Virus record (IMG/VR): IMGVR_UViG_3300020160_000355
Location: 1-54,111 of that record
Strand: one strand, 5' to 3'
DNA: 54,111 bases
From: a virus
Below, one piece after another: positions 40,343-48,487 of the stretch. The stretch's first letter is position 1, and each line of letters starts with the position of its first letter. Under the pieces are notes generated by a model. The model was given only the letters and a program-made list of their open reading frames with translations. It had not been told where the DNA came from and searched no databases. Position numbers and translations under genes: made by a program.

Positions 40343-40933
40343 TTATGGTGCGCCGTATGCTGTGATATCCGCAGCGGAAGTAATGTTGCCCGATGAGTCC
40401 ATCGAGGCAATGACAGTGGAACCATACTTGAACTGTAGCTTACCGCTTGCCTGCTCCACAGAGAAGTTTGTTGTGAGTAGCTTTGGTGTTGTTGTAGCTG
40501 TTGTAGCTGTTGTAGCTGTTGCGGCGTTACCCGTACAAGAGCCGGAAGAACCTGTGACGTTGCCCGTGACGTTTGCAACAATACCGTCAGAGAATGTTTT
40601 CACTCCGGACACAGTCTGAGCACCATCTAACTGGACAAAGTTGCCTAGTCCGGCTGCGGTGATGCGCAGCTCAAGCTTGTCTGCTGCCGCATAGCTACGC
40701 GCTGTAGTGCCCTCCTGCGCCCGGACGACAGTCATTGAATCTGCGGTTCGGCTCGTGACTTTAACAATTTCAAGGTTGTTGCTTGAGTCTACTAAGGTGG
40801 CGTAGAAATACGAGCCTGCTGGAGTAGTAGGGAACAACGCGCCCAAATTGGTCGACACCGTAATCGTAGTCGAGGACGAGGTGATGGAGGAGGCGAGAGT
40901 GGCCGAAGCCGTGTTTGAAAAAAGAACAGGCAT
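40343..40933 (-). CDS. Tail fibre/structural protein (196 aa)
   Basis: Ser/Thr/Ala-rich beta protein (MPVLFSNTASATLASSITSS). It contains DGAQTVSGVKTFSDGIVANVTGNVTG, typical of fibre shaft segments, then an Ala/Thr repeat (about residues 136-147) coded by 9-bp repeats. Probably a short trimeric fibre or fibre linker. AAGGA upstream. Located between the S74-tipped fibre and the adhesin. Confidence 0.65.
   Translation of the reverse strand: MPVLFSNTASATLASSITSSSTTITVSTNLGALFPTTPAGSYFYATLVDSSNNLEIVKVTSRTADSMTVVRAQEGTTARSYAAADKLELRITAAGLGNFVQLDGAQTVSGVKTFSDGIVANVTGNVTGSSGSCTGNAATATTATTATTTPKLLTTNFSVEQASGKLQFKYGSTVIASMDSSGNITSAADITAYGAP
40491..40526 (-). repeat. 9-bp tandem microsatellite in a fibre gene
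   Basis: Three perfect copies of GTTGTAGCT (plus strand) and a fourth degenerate copy GTTGCGGCG. They encode an Ala-Thr-Thr triplet repeat in the fibre protein. Slippage here would change length in frame (three residues per unit) and so vary the fibre without knocking it out. Confidence 0.7.
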
Positions 40934-40942
40934 GTGTTTTCC

Positions 40943-42442
40943 TTAGTCGACTAATTTTGCCACAGTGGCTTCTAGTTGCGCAATCCGCTCTTGTAATTGG
41001 TCGATCAACTCGTCATGCTCGTTACCTGTCTGGACAAGCAATGGAACCAACTTCTCGTACTGCACAGTCAAGTAGTTCTTACCAGACTTGCTTTCACCTG
41101 CTAACGGGTCTTTATCGAATGGTGCTTGGTGGACCGCTTCAGGTACGATCTTCTGCACGCGCTGGGCAAGCAAGCCAATGTCTTTTGCTGGTGGGTAGAA
41201 GTCCCACTTGTTACATTCTTCCAAGTCCCAATCAAAGTACACACCGTCAATCTGGCGGAGCATCTTACGAGCGTTGGCAATTGGTGTTACATTGTTTTTC
41301 AACCGCTCATCAGATGCGTACGCGGTAACGTTACCCGTGTTGATCTGGTTACCTGAACCATCCCAGTACGCACGCCATGTGCTGTTACTGTAGTAAAAAC
41401 CGGTTGCCCCAGAGTTGAACATCAACGTGCCGGACACATCTGAGAACGAGATACCCGCATATGTGTTGGTAGTACCTGTTACTCCAATTGAACCGTATGA
41501 ACCATAGTTGATGGTGTTGCCTTGGATACGCTGCCACACAGTCGATGCGGAATCGAGAATCGCGTTGCCCAAAATAGTAGGGCGCGCGCGGACAAAGTTC
41601 GTGACACCGTTGTGGTCAATGCTGATCGCTGTCTGCGCACCGGTAGCGTAGCTGCTCGTTGTGGCGAGGTACATTTTTGTACCATAAGCGCCGGAGCCCT
41701 GAACATAGATACCTGCTTGCGCACCAGTCGTGCCTGTACCGCCGTTCCACGTAATGCCGGAGGCGTAGTCAGCCGTTGTCTGGCCGTTAAAGTGGATGCC
41801 GTAGTTACCAAGCCCGGGGGTTGTGGCGTTGATTGCCGCTTGGTATGCGGATTGAAGAGCTAAAGCTGTAGTGCCTGCAATAGTAGTAGGTGTCCCGCCG
41901 GAGCCATTAGCCGCAGCAGTCAAGCGCCCTTGGGCGTCTACCGTAATGTTTGCGTTGGTGTAGGAGCCCGCTGTCACTGTGGTATTCGCCAAGCTCCAAG
42001 TTACGGCAGCAGAGCCGTTAAATGTTGAGCCGCTCAAACCTGTACCCGCAGTGTGCGCGTTAGCCACAGACCCCGCAGAGCCAGTTGTGCTCTGATTAAA
42101 CGTTGGCCATGTTTGTCCTGCGGCAAACGTGATTGCCCCAGTCATGGTCCCACCTGCCTTTGCCAGATATGACGTCAGGTCGACCGCACCCCAAGATAGA
42201 TTTGTGCCGTCCGTAGTCAGAAACTTGCCGGAGTTGCTAGTCTGAGTAGGGATAACCCCGTCTACATACCCTTTACTAGCCGCATGAAGGCTAGCCGTAG
42301 GGGCAGCATGTAAAGTAAGAAACCCCGTCAACGTACCACCGGAAAGCTCTAACTTGCCGGTGTTCAGGTTCAGAAAGTTCGCATCGACTTCCGCATTGGT
42401 CAGCGGAGAGCCTTTGCCAGCGCGGGTGACGATGGTTGACAT
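40943..42442 (-). CDS. Tail fibre with S74 intramolecular chaperone
   Basis: 499 residues. The N-terminal part carries fibre-type repeats (DANFLNLNTGKLELSGGTLT, GYVDGVI, GGTMTGAITF), a beta-rich shaft and receptor region, and a C-terminal peptidase S74 chaperone beginning at SDERLKNNVTPI (Ser377-Asp378 as the self-cleavage site), followed by FDWDLEECNKWDFYP, DIGLLAQRVQKIVPEAV and a C-terminal coiled coil. The chaperone guides trimerisation and is then removed. This is the main tail fibre or spike candidate. Confidence 0.85.
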   Translation of the reverse strand: MSTIVTRAGKGSPLTNAEVDANFLNLNTGKLELSGGTLTGFLTLHAAPTASLHAASKGYVDGVIPTQTSNSGKFLTTDGTNLSWGAVDLTSYLAKAGGTMTGAITFAAGQTWPTFNQSTTGSAGSVANAHTAGTGLSGSTFNGSAAVTWSLANTTVTAGSYTNANITVDAQGRLTAAANGSGGTPTTIAGTTALALQSAYQAAINATTPGLGNYGIHFNGQTTADYASGITWNGGTGTTGAQAGIYVQGSGAYGTKMYLATTSSYATGAQTAISIDHNGVTNFVRARPTILGNAILDSASTVWQRIQGNTINYGSYGSIGVTGTTNTYAGISFSDVSGTLMFNSGATGFYYSNSTWRAYWDGSGNQINTGNVTAYASDERLKNNVTPIANARKMLRQIDGVYFDWDLEECNKWDFYPPAKDIGLLAQRVQKIVPEAVHQAPFDKDPLAGESKSGKNYLTVQYEKLVPLLVQTGNEHDELIDQLQERIAQLEATVAKLVD

Positions 42443-42452
42443 CAGCTACCCC

Positions 42453-42902
42453 TTAGCTGACGGTAATGGTCCAAGTGATGCTCATTGCATCTGAAGCGCC
42501 TTTGTTCACCACAGAGAACACTGTGCGGCACAGCAGGGTGCCACCAGAGCTAGCGTTAAGAACGCCGGCTTCAGTAACCGCGCCAGTACCTGTACCGGCT
42601 GGGAAGGTTGCTGTATATGTCACGACGTTAGCGGCAGAGGACGAAGACGCAAGCGTCACGCGGCCCAGTTCAGAAACGAGTGCGGTATCACCAGCTGCTG
42701 CTGCGGTAGTGCCCGCGCCAACAGCCATATCTGTCATAGCAATCGGAGTGTTAACCGTAGTTTTGAGCATACTTGCAGCAATGAAAGTCTTGCCTGCGGT
42801 CACGACCAAGTTTTGGATTTTGCGCTCGTCTTTAACGCCGCCATTGGCGTCAAACAATTTAATACTGACAGCGCCAGTAATTTTTAGGTGGTCTTGCAAC
42901 AT
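42453..42902 (-). CDS. Fibre-associated beta protein (149 aa)
   Basis: AAGGAG upstream. The sequence (KITGAVSIKLFDANGGVKDE, then KTFIAASML, MAVGAGTTAAAAGDTAL, EAGVLNASSGGTLLCRTVF) matches a widely distributed phage tail-fibre/appendage protein type with a GAGTTA...DTAL segment. Probably part of the tail tip. Assigned from recall of the pattern. Confidence 0.6.
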   Translation of the reverse strand: MLQDHLKITGAVSIKLFDANGGVKDERKIQNLVVTAGKTFIAASMLKTTVNTPIAMTDMAVGAGTTAAAAGDTALVSELGRVTLASSSSAANVVTYTATFPAGTGTGAVTEAGVLNASSGGTLLCRTVFSVVNKGASDAMSITWTITVS

Positions 42903-42912
42903 GGTTTACTCC

Positions 42913-43872
42913 TTAGAAAGTGAAGGCGGTTCCGACATAGTCTTCTGCAAAATAGGCTAGGTCGCAATAATCTTGCTGGACAATAAGGCCGCCGTCGGCA
43001 AGCGAAACTGAGTCACTTACATCTTTAGCTATTGTCTGCGAAAAATCGTCGATTGCAAAGGCAATATTTGCAATCGAAGTGCTAAATGAAAAATCAAGAC
43101 CATCGCTAGCCTCGAATCCATCATTCATAGTTACGCCATCAGTGATTAGCTTCTGGGCATCGAACGTCTGAGCGTCTACAAACGAAATAGGGTCGTCCAG
43201 TGCTTTTTGGGCTTGGAAGACTGCGGCGTCGGCTAATGAAGCAGCATCACTAAAGACTTTCTCTGTAGAAAGTATAACTACGTCAGTAGCCGTATAAGAC
43301 TCAACTAAGTCTTTAGCGACTGTTAGAGCAGCTAAATCAAGTAACCCGGCGGTGTCGGCAACCGCTTTATCAGCGGAAAGAGTTAGGGCATCTGAGGTAG
43401 ATACGGCGTCAACAATAGCTTTAGTAAAGGCAACAAGGGCGGCGTCGGACACGCTATACGTGTCAGCAAAGTCGCGCAAGAACGTTAAAACAGTTTGCAC
43501 TGTGTCTGTCACTGCCGCAGTGTCGGACAACGTTTTGGCTGCTTGGAGTGCTACCAAATCGGTTAGTACGAACGAGTCTACGAGGCTTTTTCCGAGGGTA
43601 TAGCTAACCCCATCCGATACGACCGCAACATCAGCCTTATATTGGTACTGCCCGGAGTCGTCCATGTACACAACGGGCACGATTTCAATGTACGACAGCG
43701 CAGACGCAGCAAGTACATACGTTGTTAGTACCTCTGGGGCTGTGTATCCAACAGAAGCGCTCGCGCTTTCATATGAAGCTGTGGCTTCTGGGGCTACATG
43801 CGTAACGGAAGGCGTAGCGTCAACGACTACGATGCTGACCGAAATCTGTGGCCCGCCGACCGTAGCGTCCAT
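42913..43872 (-). CDS. Structural protein of 18-residue repeats (319 aa)
   Basis: After a Val/Ala/Ser-rich N-terminal part (1-90), residues 95-258 consist of at least nine units of 18 residues (one of 20) with the pattern K-x-phi-x-D-x-x-x-phi-x-D-x-x-x-phi. Units start at residues 95, 113, 133, 151, 169, 187, 205, 223 and 241, and a further one at 283. The regularity suggests a solenoid or a trimeric fibre shaft. The gene lies between two adaptor genes and the fibres, so it may be a fibre or stalk at the neck or tail tip. Length could vary by whole units. Confidence 0.6.
   Translation of the reverse strand: MDATVGGPQISVSIVVVDATPSVTHVAPEATASYESASASVGYTAPEVLTTYVLAASALSYIEIVPVVYMDDSGQYQYKADVAVVSDGVSYTLGKSLVDSFVLTDLVALQAAKTLSDTAAVTDTVQTVLTFLRDFADTYSVSDAALVAFTKAIVDAVSTSDALTLSADKAVADTAGLLDLAALTVAKDLVESYTATDVVILSTEKVFSDAASLADAAVFQAQKALDDPISFVDAQTFDAQKLITDGVTMNDGFEASDGLDFSFSTSIANIAFAIDDFSQTIAKDVSDSVSLADGGLIVQQDYCDLAYFAEDYVGTAFTF
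43096..43590 (-). repeat. Tandem array encoding 18-residue repeats
   Basis: Protein-level tandem repeat, nine consecutive units of 54 bases (one of 60), strongly diverged in DNA but constant in the KxxxD and D spacing. Divergence at DNA level with conserved periodicity argues for selection on the fold rather than recent duplication. Confidence 0.65.
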
Positions 43873-44204
43873 TAGAAGTCCCCGCGAACCTTGAACTTCA
43901 GTGTGTCGTACACAGTCTGAATCTGACCATCAGCAAACGTGATTTGAATCTCCCCTTCATAGTCGCCGGGAGTACCTGTCAGCATCTCAGGAGCGGACGC
44001 AGGGTAGAACACGCAGCCCCCATTGAGGGCGTCGGTCACCGCGCCGGGGACTGTAGCCTGCAACGTAGTAGCCCCAGCAGCTCGAAATTTAAGAACTAGA
44101 TTCGCCCCGGTCAGAACAATAGGCGAGCCAGTAGTGGTGTCTGTGAGCGTACACACCAGCGCTGGGCGAGTGTCGTTTTGAACCAGTTTGATTTTGTCAC
44201 TCAT
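43872..44204 (-). CDS. BppU-like beta-sandwich structural protein (110 aa)
   Basis: Begins MSDKIKLVQNDTRPALVCTL, then GSPIVLTGANLVLKFRAAG, PAGDY-like GTPGDYEGEIQITFADGQIQT and LKFKVRGDF. This matches the N-terminal domain of BppU-type baseplate/tail proteins that bind fibres. Overlaps both neighbours (ATGA upstream, TAATG downstream). Probably an adaptor that docks the repeat protein or fibre. Confidence 0.55.
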   Translation of the reverse strand: MSDKIKLVQNDTRPALVCTLTDTTTGSPIVLTGANLVLKFRAAGATTLQATVPGAVTDALNGGCVFYPASAPEMLTGTPGDYEGEIQITFADGQIQTVYDTLKFKVRGDF

Positions 44205-44851
44205 GCGAACCTCTGAAATTCAATACGTGCAGAAGCACGGGTCAAGCCCTTGTACACGCGGGTGCGGACTTCGGCCATGATGTCGTTGAACCGCTTTGTG
44301 TAGACGCCGGCAGCACTGGGGTCATAGTATGGCTGGTCAGGAGTGTTGTACAAGCGTGCGCGTGCGCCCATAGCAATCTGCTCAAGGAAACGCTCATACA
44401 GCTCGTCAGTGACCGTTGTAGACGAACGCTTAGGCGCAAGGGCTGCCTTCACCTTCAACTTGTTCTGTGCCGTCGTCTCGGGCTTCGTAACCAACTGCAT
44501 CACGTTCGAGCGTGTGCGGAAGTAGTAGTACGGGTTGCCCTTTAGGTCTTCCCAGTTCGACGTGCGGTAGATTTGATTCAGCTCTTCTTGAGACTTAGGA
44601 ATCAAAAGCTGGTCACCGTAGTACGCCTGCATGATCTCCACTACTTTGTAGTTGGGGTCGTTGGCATCCAAGTCGTATTCACCCACATTCTCTTGCCCAG
44701 CGATGGGGTCGAGGTTCTCTTGGATGTAGTGCGTCTCTTCACAGAACTCGATGACCGCGTTGCGGATGGCCTGCACGGCCACGATTTCAGGCACGTCACG
44801 GACGAACGGCATGACCTCGGGCAAGAAGACTTCGTAGGAAACTTCGCTCAT
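44201..44851 (-). CDS. Head-tail adaptor / tubular protein A-like (216 aa)
   Basis: The opening EVFLPEVMPFVRDVPEIVAVQAIRNAVIEFCEETHYI, a middle VGEYDLDANDPNYKVVEI and a C-terminal YERFLEQIAMGARARLYNTP fit phage adaptor proteins that join the portal to the tail (T7 gp11 functional class). It is coupled to the upstream adaptor gene by ATGA. Its role is to seal or extend the portal channel in virion assembly. Confidence 0.65.
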   Translation of the reverse strand: MSEVSYEVFLPEVMPFVRDVPEIVAVQAIRNAVIEFCEETHYIQENLDPIAGQENVGEYDLDANDPNYKVVEIMQAYYGDQLLIPKSQEELNQIYRTSNWEDLKGNPYYYFRTRSNVMQLVTKPETTAQNKLKVKAALAPKRSSTTVTDELYERFLEQIAMGARARLYNTPDQPYYDPSAAGVYTKRFNDIMAEVRTRVYKGLTRASARIEFQRFA

Positions 44852-45534
44852 GATTGTGACCCGGGTACAGAGGTGTTACGTGGGTTGAGGGCCTGAACGG
44901 GGTCGTTCGATACCTCAGTCTGCGCCTTACCGCTAACAGCAGCAACGAATGTAGCCAAATAGCCTTGGGCCAACTGAAGGCCGGGAGCGTACTCAGCATC
45001 TTTACTACAAGCGCGGTAAAGGATGTAATCCACCAGAGAGGACTGGTAGATGTCAAAAATTGGGATGACTTCTGATTCAGAGGTCAAGTTTGTAGGCTGG
45101 GCCGAATAGTTCAGCTCAACGTACTGAGTGCCCGTATTGGGCGGATACACATAGAACGCTGTCTGGTCCTGTGTGTCATAGATGTAGTTACGCACCTCGG
45201 CGGCTGCCGTGGCGGTGTGCCAGTTGGGGTTGAAGTTGTCTAACAACTCACGAGACACAATACGAATGGCGCGACCCGGCGTAGTGCCTGAGGTGCCCAT
45301 GTTGCGATACATCTGAAGCAACAACCAACCGCCCGTAGGCAGAGACTGGCGAGTGCCAGCATCTAGCTTTTTTGAGACGGTGGTCGAGGAAGCGCTCGGC
45401 TGGATGAGCACAATTTGGCGCATACCGTCGTTGAGCCAAGCCAACAGTTCCGAACGAGTCCAACGGATGTTGGCCAAGTCGATCAGCTGGACTGACGCTT
45501 TATCAATGATGGTTTGTGCTGTTACCGTGCCCAT
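44848..45534 (-). CDS. Head-completion/adaptor protein, DUF6682-like (228 aa)
   Basis: Starts MGTVTAQTIIDKASVQLIDL, with RWTRSELLAWLNDGMRQIVLIQPSA as the helical signature recalled from DUF6682, then a beta domain (FYVYPPNTGTQYVELNYSAQ) and a C-terminal helical part (SLVDYILYRACSKDAEY). This is the position and pattern of phage head-to-tail adaptor proteins. It probably binds directly below the portal. Confidence 0.65.
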   Translation of the reverse strand: MGTVTAQTIIDKASVQLIDLANIRWTRSELLAWLNDGMRQIVLIQPSASSTTVSKKLDAGTRQSLPTGGWLLLQMYRNMGTSGTTPGRAIRIVSRELLDNFNPNWHTATAAAEVRNYIYDTQDQTAFYVYPPNTGTQYVELNYSAQPTNLTSESEVIPIFDIYQSSLVDYILYRACSKDAEYAPGLQLAQGYLATFVAAVSGKAQTEVSNDPVQALNPRNTSVPGSQS

Positions 45535-45541
45535 TTTTGCC

Positions 45542-45784
45542 TTACGCTGTTACTGCCAATGCGGCTTCAATCGCTGGAACTTGAGTGCCTACCCACAAGC
45601 CTTGAACCGTGAGGTTATCAGCTGTTGCAGTGCCTGCATCAAGACCAGTGATGCCCAGAGCTTGAGTGTAAGTGAAACCTGCGGAAACCAAGCCATCAAT
45701 GTTGGCGGTGGTGTCTTCAGCTACTACAGCTTGCGCTTGAGGGAGAGATAAACCGCTGGCGATTAAGTCGTCTAGTACTGCCAT
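45542..45784 (-). CDS. Hypothetical 80-aa protein downstream of coat
   Basis: An acidic Ala/Val/Thr-rich protein (MAVLDDLIASGLSLPQAQAV) with two similar halves: DDLIASGLSLPQAQAV and DGLVSAGFTYTQALGI both read D-x-L-[IV]-x-x-G-[LF]-[ST]-[LY]-x-QA. An internal duplication is likely. AGGAG upstream; it lies after the coat terminator. It may decorate the head or act in fibre attachment; unknown. Confidence 0.55.
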   Translation of the reverse strand: MAVLDDLIASGLSLPQAQAVVAEDTTANIDGLVSAGFTYTQALGITGLDAGTATADNLTVQGLWVGTQVPAIEAALAVTA

Positions 45785-45803
45785 GTCGTTCTCCTAAGGT
45801 TAA

Positions 45804-45830
45804 TTTAAAAGCAGGGGCCGAAGCCCCCGC
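45804..45830 (-). terminator. Intrinsic terminator after the coat gene
   Basis: On the minus strand GCGGGGGC-TTCG-GCCCCTGC (one A-C mismatch) is followed by TTTTAAATT. A strong GC stem with a UUCG loop and T tract, 18 bases after the coat stop. It would limit read-through to the tail genes, giving more coat than tail mRNA, like the terminator after T7 gene 10. Confidence 0.8.
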
Positions 45831-45847
45831 CCGTCTCCACGGGGAGA

Positions 45848-46870
45848 TTAACCTGCGGCGACCAACAGTGCCAAGCCTTTTGGCTGAGCAACTTGTGAGC
45901 CATACACGTTCAAGCCGCGCACCAATGTACCGAAGTCGTTGGGGTTTTGCAGGCTTTCCACTTTCGCGATTTGCGAAGCGAATGTGATGGCAGACTTGTG
46001 ACCAGCCATGATAGCGTGGCGCTTAGCTGTACCAGAAGCGTTGGCATCAGTGCCAGTGTTGGGGTTCATCCAAGTCTTGCCTGATGCACCGCGTGGAACC
46101 AAGTTCGACACGTACACAGTGAAACGGTCGATCATGCCGATCTTGCCGTTGCGCAAAACGCTAGATGCGTCGCCCATGAACTGAGCTTGAGCCAAGTTAG
46201 ATTGCATCAAGATTTGACGCTCTGTTGGGGTCAAGATCAACCAGCGGTCAGTCTCAGGCACGTTGGCTTCGTCCAACACGCTTGACAGAGCAGTGATGCT
46301 CGACAAGATGTTAGAAGCAGTCAAGGTCACAGGAGCTGCGTCTGTACCGAGGTTGTAACCACCAGAGATAGCACCAGCGGTGGCACCTTGGTTAGCTGCG
46401 TCGCCAGCGGCAAAGTTTGTGTACAACACGTCTTTGTCGATGTTGATCTTCATTTGCATTGCGGCGTCGTTGGTGAACATGTCCATCAACTTTGGCTTGG
46501 CTTGCAATTCCAACACGTTGTTCACGTTCACGCCGAAGTACTTACCCTTGTTGATGACCAAGCTGATGGTCGAAGGAGCTGGCACTTCGTAAGCCAAGTT
46601 TTGGCCAACGCTGTAGCTGTTGATCGTGATGGATGGGATGGTGTTGATGATGACAGTGTCACCCATGCCAGTGATGTCGCCTTGCCAGTCGGTGTTAGCG
46701 ATTTCGCCGAACACGGTGGCTGCGTAGAACTTCTGGGCCAACTTGCCAGACCAGAGGGCTGGAATGAACGAACCAGAGTAGGCTGTACCTGAGTACGCTA
46801 CTTGGCCGCCGGGGGTGTTGAAACCGCCGGAGTTGATGGGATAGGCTGCTGCTGCGGTGATTGTAGACAT
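45848..46870 (-). CDS. Major capsid (coat) protein
   Basis: 340 residues with typical coat composition: N-terminal SGTAYSGSFIPALWSGKLAQ, DTVIINTIPSITINSYSVGQ (the strand-rich axial part), PSTISLVINKGKYFGVNVNN, and a C-terminal domain with LDEANVPETDRWLILTPTER, MIDRFTVYVSNLVP and HAIMAGHKSAITFASQIAKV. These motifs are seen in HK97-fold coats of short-tailed phages. The gene order scaffold-coat and flanking terminators support high expression. No protease gene is seen, so maturation is probably without cleavage. Confidence 0.85.
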   Translation of the reverse strand: MSTITAAAAYPINSGGFNTPGGQVAYSGTAYSGSFIPALWSGKLAQKFYAATVFGEIANTDWQGDITGMGDTVIINTIPSITINSYSVGQNLAYEVPAPSTISLVINKGKYFGVNVNNVLELQAKPKLMDMFTNDAAMQMKINIDKDVLYTNFAAGDAANQGATAGAISGGYNLGTDAAPVTLTASNILSSITALSSVLDEANVPETDRWLILTPTERQILMQSNLAQAQFMGDASSVLRNGKIGMIDRFTVYVSNLVPRGASGKTWMNPNTGTDANASGTAKRHAIMAGHKSAITFASQIAKVESLQNPNDFGTLVRGLNVYGSQVAQPKGLALLVAAG

Positions 46871-46888
46871 GGTGGTCTTCCTTCTGTT

Positions 46889-46910
46889 AAAAAACGGTTT
46901 GGTTCAACCG
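46889..46910 (-). terminator. Terminator-like hairpin just upstream of the coat gene
   Basis: On the minus strand CGGTT-GAACCA-AACCG is followed by TTTTTT (46,894-46,889), in the gap between scaffold stop and coat ribosome site. A five-bp stem with six T is a plausible weak terminator or pause site. As no promoter fits between it and the coat gene, it may attenuate transcription or mark an RNA processing site. Confidence 0.5.
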
Positions 46911-46931
46911 CCATGTCCTTTGGTGCATTGC

Positions 46932-47891
46932 TTAGTAGCGGATGCGGCCCTCAGTAGTGGCGGCGTGGATATCTTTTTCGATCTGCACCGCTTCTGCCTC
47001 GTCAATCATGCCACGTCTCCACTCAGCGTAAAAAGCGTCAATATCCTGTTGAGAATAAACACGCTTGTCCACATTGGGATTCGTAGGCGCTGGCGACGTA
47101 CGCGAGCGGGTCGGTGCTACTTGACTATTAAGATTCGGACGGCTGTTCGACGGTGCTGCCGGGGCCAGTGACTTCTTGTACTGGTTAAAAATAGTGGCGG
47201 TACGGTGTGCATCTAGTGCTTCATACGCGTTTGTGAGCGCGTACTGGCGAGGCATGCCGTAGACGGGGTCCACTTCTGCTAACCAATTCAAGAAACCTTG
47301 GTCTACGTTCAGGGCTTGCCAATCTGGTACTGCGGTCGCCAAAGCGCTTTCGTAGCGGTCCTTGTCAGACACTACTTGGCGTTCAGTCACATTACCTAGC
47401 TTGCCCTTTAGTTCGGCGATCTCTGCGGTTAACTGGGCTTCTAACTGGCGGCTGCCGGCTAGCTTTGCTTCAGTTGCACGCTCAATCAAGTCGATCAAGT
47501 CGGAGCCAAATGCTTCTTTGTCTTGTTCAGTGATTAGAGACGGAGTCGATGCCGGAACAGGTTGAGCTTGAACTGCTTTGGCTGTTGCGAGGTCTGTGGT
47601 CAGTTGGCCGATTTGGCTGTTCATCTCACGGACTTGCGCGTACAGACGTGGCACTTCAGCGTCAAACTTACCCTTCAGAGTGTGGTACTTCTGTTCCCAC
47701 GTTTCTTCGGATACCGCTGGCTTCGCTTCTGGCTCTGGCGAGACATTTTGCGGTTGTGGTTCAGGGGTGGGTTGAGGGTCTGTGGCTAAGGGTTCACCAG
47801 TGTCCGGGTTAACAGGCTGGGTTCCATTTAGCTGCGCTACAAGCGCGTCAGCATCTTCAACTTGCTGTTGAACAGCACGAGGCAATGACAT
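46932..47891 (-). CDS. Scaffolding (capsid assembly) protein
   Basis: 319 residues, acidic and Pro-rich at the N-terminus (DTGEPLATDPQPTPEPQPQN), a long central coiled coil (EVPRLYAQVREMNSQIGQLT; EAQLTAEIAELKGKLGNVTE) and a basic C-terminus (about 240-319). The charge order and place between portal and coat are those of scaffolds, with a C-terminal coat-binding helix. AAGGAG upstream. Confidence 0.8.
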   Translation of the reverse strand: MSLPRAVQQQVEDADALVAQLNGTQPVNPDTGEPLATDPQPTPEPQPQNVSPEPEAKPAVSEETWEQKYHTLKGKFDAEVPRLYAQVREMNSQIGQLTTDLATAKAVQAQPVPASTPSLITEQDKEAFGSDLIDLIERATEAKLAGSRQLEAQLTAEIAELKGKLGNVTERQVVSDKDRYESALATAVPDWQALNVDQGFLNWLAEVDPVYGMPRQYALTNAYEALDAHRTATIFNQYKKSLAPAAPSNSRPNLNSQVAPTRSRTSPAPTNPNVDKRVYSQQDIDAFYAEWRRGMIDEAEAVQIEKDIHAATTEGRIRY

Positions 47892-48006
47892 CTCTATCTC
47901 CTTCGCTCCGACTACGCTGGAGGGCTCCAGTTACGGTATGCCCACTCACGCTTACGGTCAGCTACTACGGTTAAATTTTTGACTCCGAGCGCCCTTGCGG
48001 GTAAGC

Positions 48007-48243
48007 TCATTGTCTGCGGGTTTTAGCCAACAAAGTGCTACCTTCATCGACAAGGTCAAGGATTTCCTTAACCTGCAACGCCCGGCCTTGCAGCCGGAGC
48101 ATTTCATCTTTTTCTCTCGACGTACACAGGCGCGTTAGCGTGTCTGCGTGTGTCAGTTGCAAGAATTCTACCAGTGGTTGGAACTCTTGCGATTTGAGTA
48201 GTGTAAGGCAACGAGCTACGCGCTCGTCAACTCGCACTGACAT
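48007..48243 (-). CDS. Hypothetical 78-aa helical protein
   Basis: Almost all helix (MSVRVDERVARCLTLLKSQE, LQGRALQVKEILDLVDEGST), with the start overlapping the upstream stop as TAATG. Small helical proteins between portal and scaffold genes are typical of this phage type; function unknown. A 115-base gap to the scaffold gene follows, with a GAGC/GCTC-closed hairpin but no T tract. Confidence 0.55.
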   Translation of the reverse strand: MSVRVDERVARCLTLLKSQEFQPLVEFLQLTHADTLTRLCTSREKDEMLRLQGRALQVKEILDLVDEGSTLLAKTRRQ

Positions 48244-48434
48244 TATTTGCAGAGACCGTCGGTCTTAGCGGATTCTTGAGCGACTTCTTTGCCGCCGCGC
48301 TTCAATGTACCGAAGATGCCGCCGTCTGAACCGCCGTTGCCTTGAGAGGCTGGGCCTTTAGACATGCCGTCGGTTTTGGCTGATTCTTGCTTGTACTCAG
48401 CGCTGCGCTTTTCCATTGGATTGATTGCTTGCAT
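48243..48434 (-). CDS. Hypothetical 63-aa protein with internal repeat
   Basis: Gly/Lys/Ser-rich, with QESAKTDGMSKG and QESAKTDGLCK as a near-exact duplicated segment at either side of a Gly-rich centre (NGGSDGGIFGTLKRGG). It is the first gene behind the strong promoter at 48,460-48,487. Probably disordered; role unknown. Confidence 0.55.
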   Translation of the reverse strand: MQAINPMEKRSAEYKQESAKTDGMSKGPASQGNGGSDGGIFGTLKRGGKEVAQESAKTDGLCK

Positions 48435-48459
48435 GGGATTACTCCGTTAGGTTGATGCG

Positions 48460-48487
48460 ATTATGTACAACATTCTACTGTTGTCAA
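48460..48487 (-). promoter_or_regulatory. Near-consensus sigma70 promoter
   Basis: On the minus strand TTGACA (48,487-48,482) is a perfect -35, spaced 16 bases from CATAAT (48,465-48,460, five of six). It overlaps the portal stop codon and would start a transcript about 20 bases upstream of the 63-aa gene, covering the small genes, scaffold and coat. It uses host RNA polymerase, in keeping with the lack of a phage RNA polymerase here. Confidence 0.75.
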
